24,734 bases of DNA. Origin: RFTU01 sp049423145. GTDB taxonomy: Bacteria; Pseudomonadota; Gammaproteobacteria; Burkholderiales; Burkholderiaceae_C. The stretch is from NCBI GenBank assembly GCA_049423145.1, contig JBMSQF010000038.1, forward strand, positions 1-24,734. Reading direction: 5' to 3'. The position numbers and the translations under genes were made by a program. Shown here in pieces: positions 1-6,783 of the stretch (positions are counted from its first letter, which is position 1; each line of letters opens with the position of its first letter). The notes beneath the pieces were generated by a model. The model was not told the DNA's origin. It saw only the letters and a program-made list of their open reading frames with translations, and ran no database searches.

Positions 1-2
1 CC

Positions 3-38
3 ACGGAGGGGGAGCTGGCGTGCGCCAAGGCCAATTGA
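3..38 (+). CDS. Possible 3' end of an upstream gene (partial)
   Basis: An open frame enters from the left edge and stops at TGA 36-38, giving the residues TEGELACAKAN. It lies 29 bases before the start of the carboxylase gene and on the same strand, so it could be the end of the preceding gene of the leucine-degradation cluster. Eleven residues are too few to assign a family. Confidence 0.25.
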   Translation, partial: TEGELACAKAN

Positions 39-67
39 GCCCCGTCCATGGCCCATCTGGGGGTGTG

Positions 68-2149
68 ATGTTCTCTAAGGTCTTGATCGCCAACCGGGGA
101 GAGATCGCCTGCCGAGTGGCCGCGACGGCGCGCCGGCTGGGTGTGAAGACCGTGGCCGTGTACTCCGACGCGGATGCCCACGCGGCGCATGTGGCGGCCT
201 GTGACGAAGCCGTGGCGCTGGGGGGGTGCGCGCCAGCCGACAGCTACCTGCGGTGGCCGCGCATCATCGAGGCGGCTTTGTCCACGGGTGCGCAAGCCAT
301 CCACCCGGGCTATGGCTTTTTGTCGGAAAACGAGGCATTCGCCGAAGCCTGTGCCCAGGCAGGGTTGGTGTTCATCGGACCACCGGCGTCCGCCATCGCG
401 GCCATGGGCAGCAAGGCGGCGGCCAAGGCCCTGATGGAGCGGGCAGGTGTGCCCTTGGTACCCGGTTACCACGGCGACAACAACGACCCGGCTTACTTGC
501 AGGGTCAGGCCGATGCCATGGGCTACCCGGTGCTGATCAAGGCCAGCGCGGGCGGCGGTGGCAAGGGGATGCGGCGGGTGGATCGCAGCGAAGACTTTGC
601 CGCCGCTTTGGCTTCCTGTCAGCGGGAGGCTCGCGCGAGCTTTGGCGACGACCACGTGCTGGTCGAGCGCTATGTCACACGACCCCGCCACATCGAGATC
701 CAGGTGTTTGCGGACACCCAGGGTCACTGCGTCTATCTGTTCGAGCGCGACTGTTCGGTGCAGCGCCGTCATCAGAAGGTGCTGGAGGAAGCGCCGGCGC
801 CAGGCCTGTCTGAAGTGCGGCGGGCCGAGATGGGCGCGGCGGCGGTGGCCGCGGCGCAGGCGGTGGGTTATGTGGGTGCCGGCACCGTGGAGTTCATCGC
901 TGAGCCCACGTCGGACGGCGACCTGCGGTTCTATTTCATGGAGATGAACACCCGGCTGCAGGTCGAGCATCCGGTCACCGAGGCCATCACCGGGCTGGAT
1001 CTGGTCGAGTGGCAACTTCGCGTGGCCGCGGGTGAGCCGCTGCCCCTGAAGCAGGCGCAACTGCAGCGCCGAGGTCATGCCATCGAGGCGCGCATCTGCG
1101 CCGAAAACCCCGAGGCCGGATTCCTGCCGGCCACCGGGAGGCTGCAGGGATTGCGCTGGCCCGAGCACGTGCGCTTTGAGCGGTCCGACCGGCTGCCCCG
1201 GGTGGATGCAGGGGTGGGAGAGGGCGACGCCATCAGCCCGCACTACGATTCGATGATCGCCAAGCTGATCGTTTGGGGTGAAGACCGTGCGCAGGCACGG
1301 GCGCGTTTGGAAGCAGCGCTCACACAGACGCAGATCGCAGGGCTGCACACGAATGTGGCCTTCCTGCGCCGTGCCGTGCAATGCCCTTCTTTCGCGCAGG
1401 CGGACCTGGACACGGCCCTGATCGAACGGGAGCGGGCGACCTTGTTCGCTCCATCGGAGCTCCCGCTGGATGCCGCGGTGGCCGCGGTGGCGCTGGCCGA
1501 GGGCCACATGGAGCAGTCCCTGGTGTCACCCGACCCCTGGTCGAAGCGCGATGGCTGGCGCCTGCACGGAGCGGCAACCCGGCCGCTGGCCTTCACCGAG
1601 GGCGAGACGTCCCTGGTGGCGCAGATCCTTCAAACCCCGGATGGACGCTCGCTCCAAGTTCACCTGGATGGCGCTCCGTCCGGTGCAAACCCCGGCCCAG
1701 GCGGCGCATCGCTGCCCGATTCGGCCTTCCACCGCCTGACGGGAACGGTGGATGAGGTTCAGCCCTTGAGGGGCGAGGCGGGATGGGCCGTGACGATGTC
1801 GTTCACCTGGGCCGGTGCCCGCCACCGTGCCACCGTGTTCCTGCATGGCGACGAGCGTGCGGTGTTCTCGCCCCTGGGGACCCGGGTGCTCCACCGGGTG
1901 GACCCCATGGCCCAGGCCGGACAGACCGATGCGCAAGGCAGCGGCCTGAAGGCCCCCATGCCCGGCAAGGTCACCGCATTCCTGGTCAAGGCGGGACAGT
2001 CGGTCCAAGCCGGGCAGCCGGTGGCGGTGATGGAGGCCATGAAGATGGAGCACACGCTGGTGGCCCCGCGTGAGGGCGTCATCGAGGAGCTGCTGTATGC
2101 ACCCGGTGACCAGGTCACCGAGGGCGCGGCGTTGGTGCGCTTGGCGTGA
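68..2149 (+). CDS. mccA: Methylcrotonyl-CoA carboxylase, biotin-carrying alpha subunit
   Basis: This 693-residue subunit carboxylates its biotin with ATP and bicarbonate for transfer to an acyl-CoA by a partner beta subunit, which is not in the window. The N-terminus MFSKVLIANRGEIACRV is the classic biotin carboxylase opening. The glycine-rich ATP-grasp loop KASAGGGGKGMR follows, then EMNTRLQVEHPVTE. The C-terminal biotinyl domain carries VMEAMKMEH, whose second lysine-flanked Met-Lys-Met site is biotinylated. ATG 68 is chosen over an in-frame ATG at 20 because family homology begins there and a GGGGG stretch lies just upstream. Acetyl- and propionyl-CoA carboxylase alpha subunits look similar. 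The HMG-CoA lyase two genes downstream points to the leucine pathway, so the methylcrotonyl assignment rests on context. Confidence 0.88.
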   Translation: MFSKVLIANRGEIACRVAATARRLGVKTVAVYSDADAHAAHVAACDEAVALGGCAPADSYLRWPRIIEAALSTGAQAIHPGYGFLSENEAFAEACAQAGLVFIGPPASAIAAMGSKAAAKALMERAGVPLVPGYHGDNNDPAYLQGQADAMGYPVLIKASAGGGGKGMRRVDRSEDFAAALASCQREARASFGDDHVLVERYVTRPRHIEIQVFADTQGHCVYLFERDCSVQRRHQKVLEEAPAPGLSEVRRAEMGAAAVAAAQAVGYVGAGTVEFIAEPTSDGDLRFYFMEMNTRLQVEHPVTEAITGLDLVEWQLRVAAGEPLPLKQAQLQRRGHAIEARICAENPEAGFLPATGRLQGLRWPEHVRFERSDRLPRVDAGVGEGDAISPHYDSMIAKLIVWGEDRAQARARLEAALTQTQIAGLHTNVAFLRRAVQCPSFAQADLDTALIERERATLFAPSELPLDAAVAAVALAEGHMEQSLVSPDPWSKRDGWRLHGAATRPLAFTEGETSLVAQILQTPDGRSLQVHLDGAPSGANPGPGGASLPDSAFHRLTGTVDEVQPLRGEAGWAVTMSFTWAGARHRATVFLHGDERAVFSPLGTRVLHRVDPMAQAGQTDAQGSGLKAPMPGKVTAFLVKAGQSVQAGQPVAVMEAMKMEHTLVAPREGVIEELLYAPGDQVTEGAALVRLA

Positions 2150-3105
2150 GCGAGTGGACGGCGGATTTGCGGCTGGTCTTCTGCTGCCCGGGCGTGGATC
2201 CCTCGCCGTGGGTGGAGGCGCTCCGCCGCACACTGCCGCAAGCGGTGCTGTCCGTTTGGGAGCCTGGTGCACCGGCCGAAGCGGATTTCGCGCTGGTGTG
2301 GACGCCCCCCCAGCGCTTCTTCGATGAGCAGCCTCAGCTCCGTGGTGTGTTCAATGCCGCGGCGGGTGTGGATGCGCTGCTGCGGCTGAAGCTTCCGCCC
2401 GGCCTGCCCATCGTGCGCCTGGAGGATGCCGGCATGGGCGTGCAGATGGCCGAATATGTGTGCCACGCCGTGATGCGGCACTTCCGCGGCTTCGCCCGTC
2501 TGGAGACGCAGCAGCGCCAGCGGGTGTGGCAGCAGCCGCCGGCCCCGGATCGGCTGGCGTATTCGGTGGGCGTGATGGGCATGGGAGTGCTGGGCCGGCG
2601 CGTGGTGCAGGCACTGTGCGCATTCGATTACGCGGTGCACGTGTGGACCCGCACGCTGCCGCGTGATCTGCCACCGGGCGTGAACAGCCACGTGGGGTGG
2701 GCGGGCCTGCCGGACTTTCTTCGCCAGAGTCACAGCCTGGCCTGCCTCCTGCCGCTCACGCCCGAGACCGAGAACATCCTGGATCGCCAGCGTTTGTCCC
2801 TGCTGCCGCGCGGTGCCCAGGTGATCAACGTGGCGCGCGGCGCGCACCTGGTGGACGGTGATCTCTTGGCTTTGCTCGACGAAGGCCATCTGGACGCCGC
2901 CGTGCTGGATGTCTTTCGCCAGGAACCGCTGCCGGGCGACCACCCCTTCTGGACGCATCCCCGCGTGCACCTCACCCCGCACACCTCGGCGCGCACGCTG
3001 CGCAGCGATGCGGTGGCGCAAATCGTGTCGAAGATCGCTCAGGCGGCAAGCGGAACACCGTGGCCGCAGATCGGCGGCTGGGTCGACCGCCAGCGCGGGT
3101 ATTGA
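2146..3105 (+). CDS. ghrA: Glyoxylate/hydroxypyruvate reductase A-like D-2-hydroxyacid dehydrogenase
   Basis: The 319-residue product belongs to the D-isomer 2-hydroxyacid dehydrogenases and most resembles GhrA (about 312 residues), which reduces glyoxylate and hydroxypyruvate with NADPH in the cytoplasm. The nucleotide-binding motif VGVMGMGVLGRR lies near residue 143. The catalytic triad is visible as Arg231 (NVARG), Glu260 (QEPLP) and His279 (TPHTSA). The gene starts with GTG at 2146, overlapping the carboxylase stop by four bases (GTGA), so translation is probably coupled. No leucine-pathway step needs this enzyme, so its substrate here is unknown; it may reduce a branched 2-oxo acid. Confidence 0.85.
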   Translation: MSEWTADLRLVFCCPGVDPSPWVEALRRTLPQAVLSVWEPGAPAEADFALVWTPPQRFFDEQPQLRGVFNAAAGVDALLRLKLPPGLPIVRLEDAGMGVQMAEYVCHAVMRHFRGFARLETQQRQRVWQQPPAPDRLAYSVGVMGMGVLGRRVVQALCAFDYAVHVWTRTLPRDLPPGVNSHVGWAGLPDFLRQSHSLACLLPLTPETENILDRQRLSLLPRGAQVINVARGAHLVDGDLLALLDEGHLDAAVLDVFRQEPLPGDHPFWTHPRVHLTPHTSARTLRSDAVAQIVSKIAQAASGTPWPQIGGWVDRQRGY

Positions 3106-3159
3106 AGGGCCTCAAGGCCAGCTGCGAGACAATCGGACTGTTTTCCAGGAGTTGGTTCC

Positions 3160-4074
3160 ATGAGTGTCCTGCCCAGCCGCGTCACCCTGGTGGACGTCGG
3201 CCCGCGCGACGGTTTGCAAAACGAGAAGCAGCCGGTTGCTGCTGCCCACAAGATCGAGTTGGTGCACCGCCTGCAGGCTGCCGGCCTGCGCGAAATCGAG
3301 GTGACGAGTTTCGTCAGTCCCAAGTGGGTGCCTCAGATGGCCGACAACGCCGAGGTGATGGCGGGCATTCAGCGCCAGCCGGGGGTGCGTTATGGGGTTC
3401 TGGTGCCCAATTTGAAGGGCCTGGAGGCCGCCCTGCCCACGCGGCCCGATGAGGTGGTGGTGTTCGCCGCTGCCACCGAGGCCTTCAGCCAACGAAACAT
3501 CAACTGCAGCATCGAGGAGAGCATCGAGCGATTCGCGCCCGTGGTCGCCGGTGCCCGAGCCGCCGGCCACAAGGTGCGTGGTGCCATCTCCTGTGCTTTG
3601 GGCTGTCCCTATCAGGGCGAGGTAAGCGCCGACGAAGTCGGGCGTGTGGCCGGCTTGCTCAAGCAGATCGGCGTGGACCATTGCTACGTGGGCGACACGA
3701 TCGGGGTTGGGACGCCCCGCAAGACGCAGGCTGCCTTCGAGCGCGTGCTGCGGCACTTTCCACTGCAGGAGGTGAGCGGGCATTTCCACGACACCTACGG
3801 ACAGGCCTTGGCCAACATCTACGCCAGCCTTGAGGTGGGCGTGTCCACTTTCGACGGCAGTGTCGGTGGCCTCGGGGGGTGCCCCTACGCCAAGGGCGCG
3901 ACCGGCAACGTGGCCACCGAGGACGTGGTGTTCATGATGAACGGACTGGGCATTGAAACCGGCATCGACATCGAGCGTCTGGTCGATGCAGCCGTGGGTA
4001 TTTCGGCGGCTTTGGGGCGGCCGGTGCTGTCGCGTACGGGCCGTGCCTTGCTGGGCAAGCGGGAGCGGTCATGA
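3160..4074 (+). CDS. mvaB: Hydroxymethylglutaryl-CoA lyase
   Basis: This enzyme splits HMG-CoA into acetyl-CoA and acetoacetate, the last step of leucine degradation. The 304-residue length matches the family. The N-terminal VDVGPRDGLQNE carries the metal- and substrate-binding residues, GHFHDTYGQALAN supplies the metal-binding histidines, and Cys241 in GGLGGCPYAKGATGN sits at the conserved catalytic cysteine. An AGGAG ribosome site precedes the ATG. The gene is 54 bases after ghrA, and its stop overlaps the next gene by four bases. Confidence 0.95.
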   Translation: MSVLPSRVTLVDVGPRDGLQNEKQPVAAAHKIELVHRLQAAGLREIEVTSFVSPKWVPQMADNAEVMAGIQRQPGVRYGVLVPNLKGLEAALPTRPDEVVVFAAATEAFSQRNINCSIEESIERFAPVVAGARAAGHKVRGAISCALGCPYQGEVSADEVGRVAGLLKQIGVDHCYVGDTIGVGTPRKTQAAFERVLRHFPLQEVSGHFHDTYGQALANIYASLEVGVSTFDGSVGGLGGCPYAKGATGNVATEDVVFMMNGLGIETGIDIERLVDAAVGISAALGRPVLSRTGRALLGKRERS

Positions 4075-4325
4075 GCGCGGACCGTCGATTCAGCACGAAT
4101 TCCGCCGACGGCGTCCCCAGTCCCTGCAGCAGCATCTGTCGCATGGACGACGCGACCGGCTGGTGCCTGGGCTGTGCCCGCACCTTGCCGGAGATCGCCG
4201 CCTGGGCGGGGCTGGACGATGCCGCCAAGCGCCAGGTGTGGGCGCTGTTGCCGGAGCGGCGAATGGCCCTGGGCGATCGTTTCCAGGGCCCTCAGCCAGG
4301 GCGTGGGGACACGCGGGTCGCCTGA
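4071..4325 (+). CDS. DUF1289 family small cysteine protein
   Basis: This 84-residue protein has four cysteines spaced C19-x3-C23-x8-C32-x2-C35, followed by ARTLPEIAAW, the signature of DUF1289 (YdhL-like) proteins. The cysteines probably bind an iron-sulfur cluster or zinc; the role of the family is unknown. Its ATG overlaps the HMG-CoA lyase stop (ATGA), so it is likely translated from the same message. The tail after about residue 70 is low in complexity and rich in Pro, Gly and Arg. Confidence 0.85.
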   Translation: MSADRRFSTNSADGVPSPCSSICRMDDATGWCLGCARTLPEIAAWAGLDDAAKRQVWALLPERRMALGDRFQGPQPGRGDTRVA

Positions 4326-4327
4326 GC

Positions 4328-4331
4328 GGAG
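4328..4331 (+). promoter_or_regulatory. Ribosome binding site favouring start at 4341
   Basis: GGAG at 4328-4331 directly abuts the ATG at 4332, which is too close for initiation, but is nine bases before the ATG at 4341. The second ATG is therefore the better start for the isomerase gene. Confidence 0.5.
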
Positions 4332-4340
4332 ATGCCAGCG

Positions 4341-4988
4341 ATGACGCCCATCACCTTCTGGTTCGATCCCGTCTCGCCCTACGCGCATCTCGCCTTCGAG
4401 CAACTCCCACAGGCCCTGTCGGGCCACTCGGTGGTCGTCGATTACAAGCCCATCCTTTTCGGCGCGCTGCTCAAGCACCACCGTCACAAAGGGCCTGCGG
4501 AGATCGAGCCCAAGCGCCAGTGGACCTTTCGCCAAGTGGCCTGGTTGGGCCACCGCCTGGGCATCCCGATCGACCTGCCGGCCCAGCATCCCTTCAATCC
4601 CCTGCCGCTCCTGCGGATGCTGCTGGCCGTGGCCGGCCCTTCGGGCCTGCCCAATCGTCATCAGGTGGCGCTGGTGTTTCGCCACGTGTGGTGCGGCGGT
4701 GGCGACCCGGTCGCACCGGACCGCCTGGCGTCACTCGCAGCCGAACTCGGCTTGCAGCCCGAGACCGACCTCCAGCAGACGGCCGTGCGCGAAGGCTTGC
4801 GGGCGCTCACCGATGAGGCGGTGAGCCGTGGCATCTTCGGAGTGCCCACGCTGGAGTGCCGCGGACATCTTTTCTGGGGCCTGGACGCCTTGCCCATGTT
4901 GAATGCCCTGCTGGCCGGCGATCCCTGGTTCGAGGCGCATTGGGATTCCGCGGCGCGCCCCGTGCCGGGCGTCCTGCGTTCGCCGTGA
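4341..4988 (+). CDS. 2-hydroxychromene-2-carboxylate isomerase homologue (DsbA fold)
   Basis: The 215-residue product matches the glutathione-dependent HCCA isomerase branch of the DsbA/kappa-GST family (NahD-like). It opens with ITFWFDPVSPYAHLAFEQL, in which the SPY segment carries the usual serine in place of a thioredoxin CxxC. Near the end GIFGVPTLECRGHLFWGLDAL forms the cis-proline region. In naphthalene-degrading bacteria this enzyme isomerises a ring-cleavage product, but homologues are common in strains without that pathway. No aromatic degradation gene lies nearby, so the substrate is unknown. The gene lies 15 bases after the DUF1289 gene and probably ends the operon. Confidence 0.85.
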   Translation: MTPITFWFDPVSPYAHLAFEQLPQALSGHSVVVDYKPILFGALLKHHRHKGPAEIEPKRQWTFRQVAWLGHRLGIPIDLPAQHPFNPLPLLRMLLAVAGPSGLPNRHQVALVFRHVWCGGGDPVAPDRLASLAAELGLQPETDLQQTAVREGLRALTDEAVSRGIFGVPTLECRGHLFWGLDALPMLNALLAGDPWFEAHWDSAARPVPGVLRSP

Positions 4989-5042
4989 AATATGCACGAT
5001 AATGCATGAAAGTGCTTTACAGAAGTTCAGTAACGCACAAAA
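4989..5042 (+). promoter_or_regulatory. Candidate promoter/operator of the formate dehydrogenase operon
   Basis: This 54-base gap is markedly A+T richer than its surroundings. It holds an inverted repeat ATGCA-N6-TGCAT at 4992-5007. A -10-like GATAAT at 4998-5003 lies inside that repeat, so a protein bound to the palindrome could block or position polymerase. No good -35 is seen 17 bases upstream. No clear Shine-Dalgarno sequence precedes the ATG at 5043. Confidence 0.35.
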
Positions 5043-6779
5043 ATGCAGATTGTGAACCCCCAACCGATTGCCATCGTTCGTCCCCGTGCCACCGCCAAGG
5101 GCAGGACGCCCGCGCCCGAGGCACGGCTGCGCGTGGCCGCCCTGTGCGAGGGCCTGGAGCCGCGCCGCGATCTGTTGATCGAGCATCTCCACCGCCTGCA
5201 GGACCTTGAGCAGGGCTTGCGGCCCTCCCACCTCGCTGCTTTGGCGGAGCGGCTGCGCTTGAGCCAAGCCGAGGTGTTCGAGGTGGCGAGCTTCTATCAC
5301 CACTTCCGCCTGCTTGAAGAGGATGAAGCGGCGCCCGCGGTCACGGTGCGGGTGTGCACCAGTGCATCCTGCGCTCTGGTGGGTGGACAGGACCTCCACC
5401 GGTCCTTGCAAGAGAGGTGTGCTGTGCCGGGCCGTGTGGCGGTGGTCGAGGCCCCTTGCATCGGCCGCTGTCACCAGGCACCGGCCGTTTGTGTGGGTCA
5501 GCATGAGATGGGCCATGCGACCGCCTCTCGTGTGCAAGCGGCCTTGGAGGCGGGTGACACGGGGCCGCGCGCCCTGCCCGATGCCATCGCTTATGTGGCT
5601 TACCGGCAGCAGGGGGGCTACCGGCTGGTTCAGGACCTGCACAGCGGTGTCCGCAGCGCCGAATCGGTGATGCAGGAGCTGGCGGCCTCGGGCCTGCGCG
5701 GTCTGGGCGGTGCGGGGTTCCCGTCGGGTCGCAAGTGGGAGCTGGTGCGGGCGCAGGCCGCGCCGCGCCACATGGTGGTCAACATCGACGAGGGGGAGGT
5801 GGGCACCTTCAAGGACGGTGCACTGCTGAGTGCCGACCCCCATCGCATGCTCGAGGGTCTGCTGCTGGCGGCCCAGGTGGTGGGCATCTCGAAGGTCTGG
5901 ATCTACCTGCGCGACGAATACCACGCCGCGCGCGTGATGCTCGAACGGGAGCTCGCCGCCCTCCGCGCCGACCCGCCCATTCCCCTGGAAGCCCTGCCGC
6001 AATTGGAATTGCGCCGCGGCGCGGGGGCTTACATCTGCGGCGAGGAATCGGCTCTGATCGAGTCGGTGGAAGGCAAGCGCGGCATGCCGCGCCTGCGTCC
6101 GCCCTATGTGGCGCAGGTGGGCGTGTTCGGACGACCGACGCTGGCCCATAACTTGGAGACGCTGTACTGGATCCGCGAGATCGCGGAGCGGGGCGGTGCC
6201 TGGTTCGCGTCACACGGCCGCCGGGGCCGCAGCGGCCTGCGGCGCTTCTCGGTCTCGGGCCGGGTGGCCCGGCCGGGCGTTCATCTGGCACCGGCGGGCA
6301 TCAGCGCGCGGGAGCTGATCGACGAGTACGCCGGCGGCATGCTCGAGGGCCATGAGCTCTATGCCTATTTGCCGGGTGGGGCCAGTGGCGGCATCCTGCC
6401 GGCACCGTTGGCTCATCTGCCCTTGGACTTTGATGGCGGCGCCCCGTCCGGCCAGGAGACGCTGGCCAACCATGGCTGCTTCGTGGGCTCCATGGCGGTG
6501 GTCGTCCTCAGCCAGCAGGACCGGGCGCGTGACACCGCACTCAACCTGATGCGTTTCTTTGAGCACGAAAGCTGCGGCCAGTGCACACCCTGCCGTGAAG
6601 GCACGGGGCAGGCGGCGCAGCTGATGGCGCAGCCGGTGTGGGATCTCGCGCTGATGGACGATCTGTCCTTCGTGATGCGCGAGGCATCGATCTGCGGTCT
6701 TGGGCAGGCTGCGCCGAACCCGATGGACGCGGTGCGGCGATTCTTCCCCCATGAAGTGCAATCCCACGGTCCCCGGTGA
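5043..6779 (+). CDS. fdh1B: NAD-dependent formate dehydrogenase beta subunit (fused NuoE-NuoF type)
   Basis: This 578-residue protein fuses a NuoE-like thioredoxin-fold [2Fe-2S] domain (about residues 25-160) to a NuoF-like domain (about 165-565). The NuoE cluster ligands are C105, C110, C139 and C143. The NuoF part has the NADH/FMN loop GLGGAGFPSGRKWE, then RGAGAYICGEESAL. The [4Fe-4S] ligands are C511, C514, C517 (SCGQCTPCREG) and C551. It passes electrons from the alpha subunit to NAD+. The fusion resembles Fdh1B of Methylobacterium rather than separate FdsG and FdsB. The alpha subunit gene follows four bases downstream. Complex I is excluded because no membrane subunits are present and a formate dehydrogenase alpha subunit is next. 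Confidence 0.92.
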   Translation: MQIVNPQPIAIVRPRATAKGRTPAPEARLRVAALCEGLEPRRDLLIEHLHRLQDLEQGLRPSHLAALAERLRLSQAEVFEVASFYHHFRLLEEDEAAPAVTVRVCTSASCALVGGQDLHRSLQERCAVPGRVAVVEAPCIGRCHQAPAVCVGQHEMGHATASRVQAALEAGDTGPRALPDAIAYVAYRQQGGYRLVQDLHSGVRSAESVMQELAASGLRGLGGAGFPSGRKWELVRAQAAPRHMVVNIDEGEVGTFKDGALLSADPHRMLEGLLLAAQVVGISKVWIYLRDEYHAARVMLERELAALRADPPIPLEALPQLELRRGAGAYICGEESALIESVEGKRGMPRLRPPYVAQVGVFGRPTLAHNLETLYWIREIAERGGAWFASHGRRGRSGLRRFSVSGRVARPGVHLAPAGISARELIDEYAGGMLEGHELYAYLPGGASGGILPAPLAHLPLDFDGGAPSGQETLANHGCFVGSMAVVVLSQQDRARDTALNLMRFFEHESCGQCTPCREGTGQAAQLMAQPVWDLALMDDLSFVMREASICGLGQAAPNPMDAVRRFFPHEVQSHGPR

Positions 6780-6783
6780 GAAC

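Noticed and set aside
5043..6779. Reading the NuoE-NuoF fusion as part of respiratory complex I
   Set aside because: No other nuo genes are present, and the next gene encodes a formate dehydrogenase catalytic subunit with the DHCTRLCH active site.
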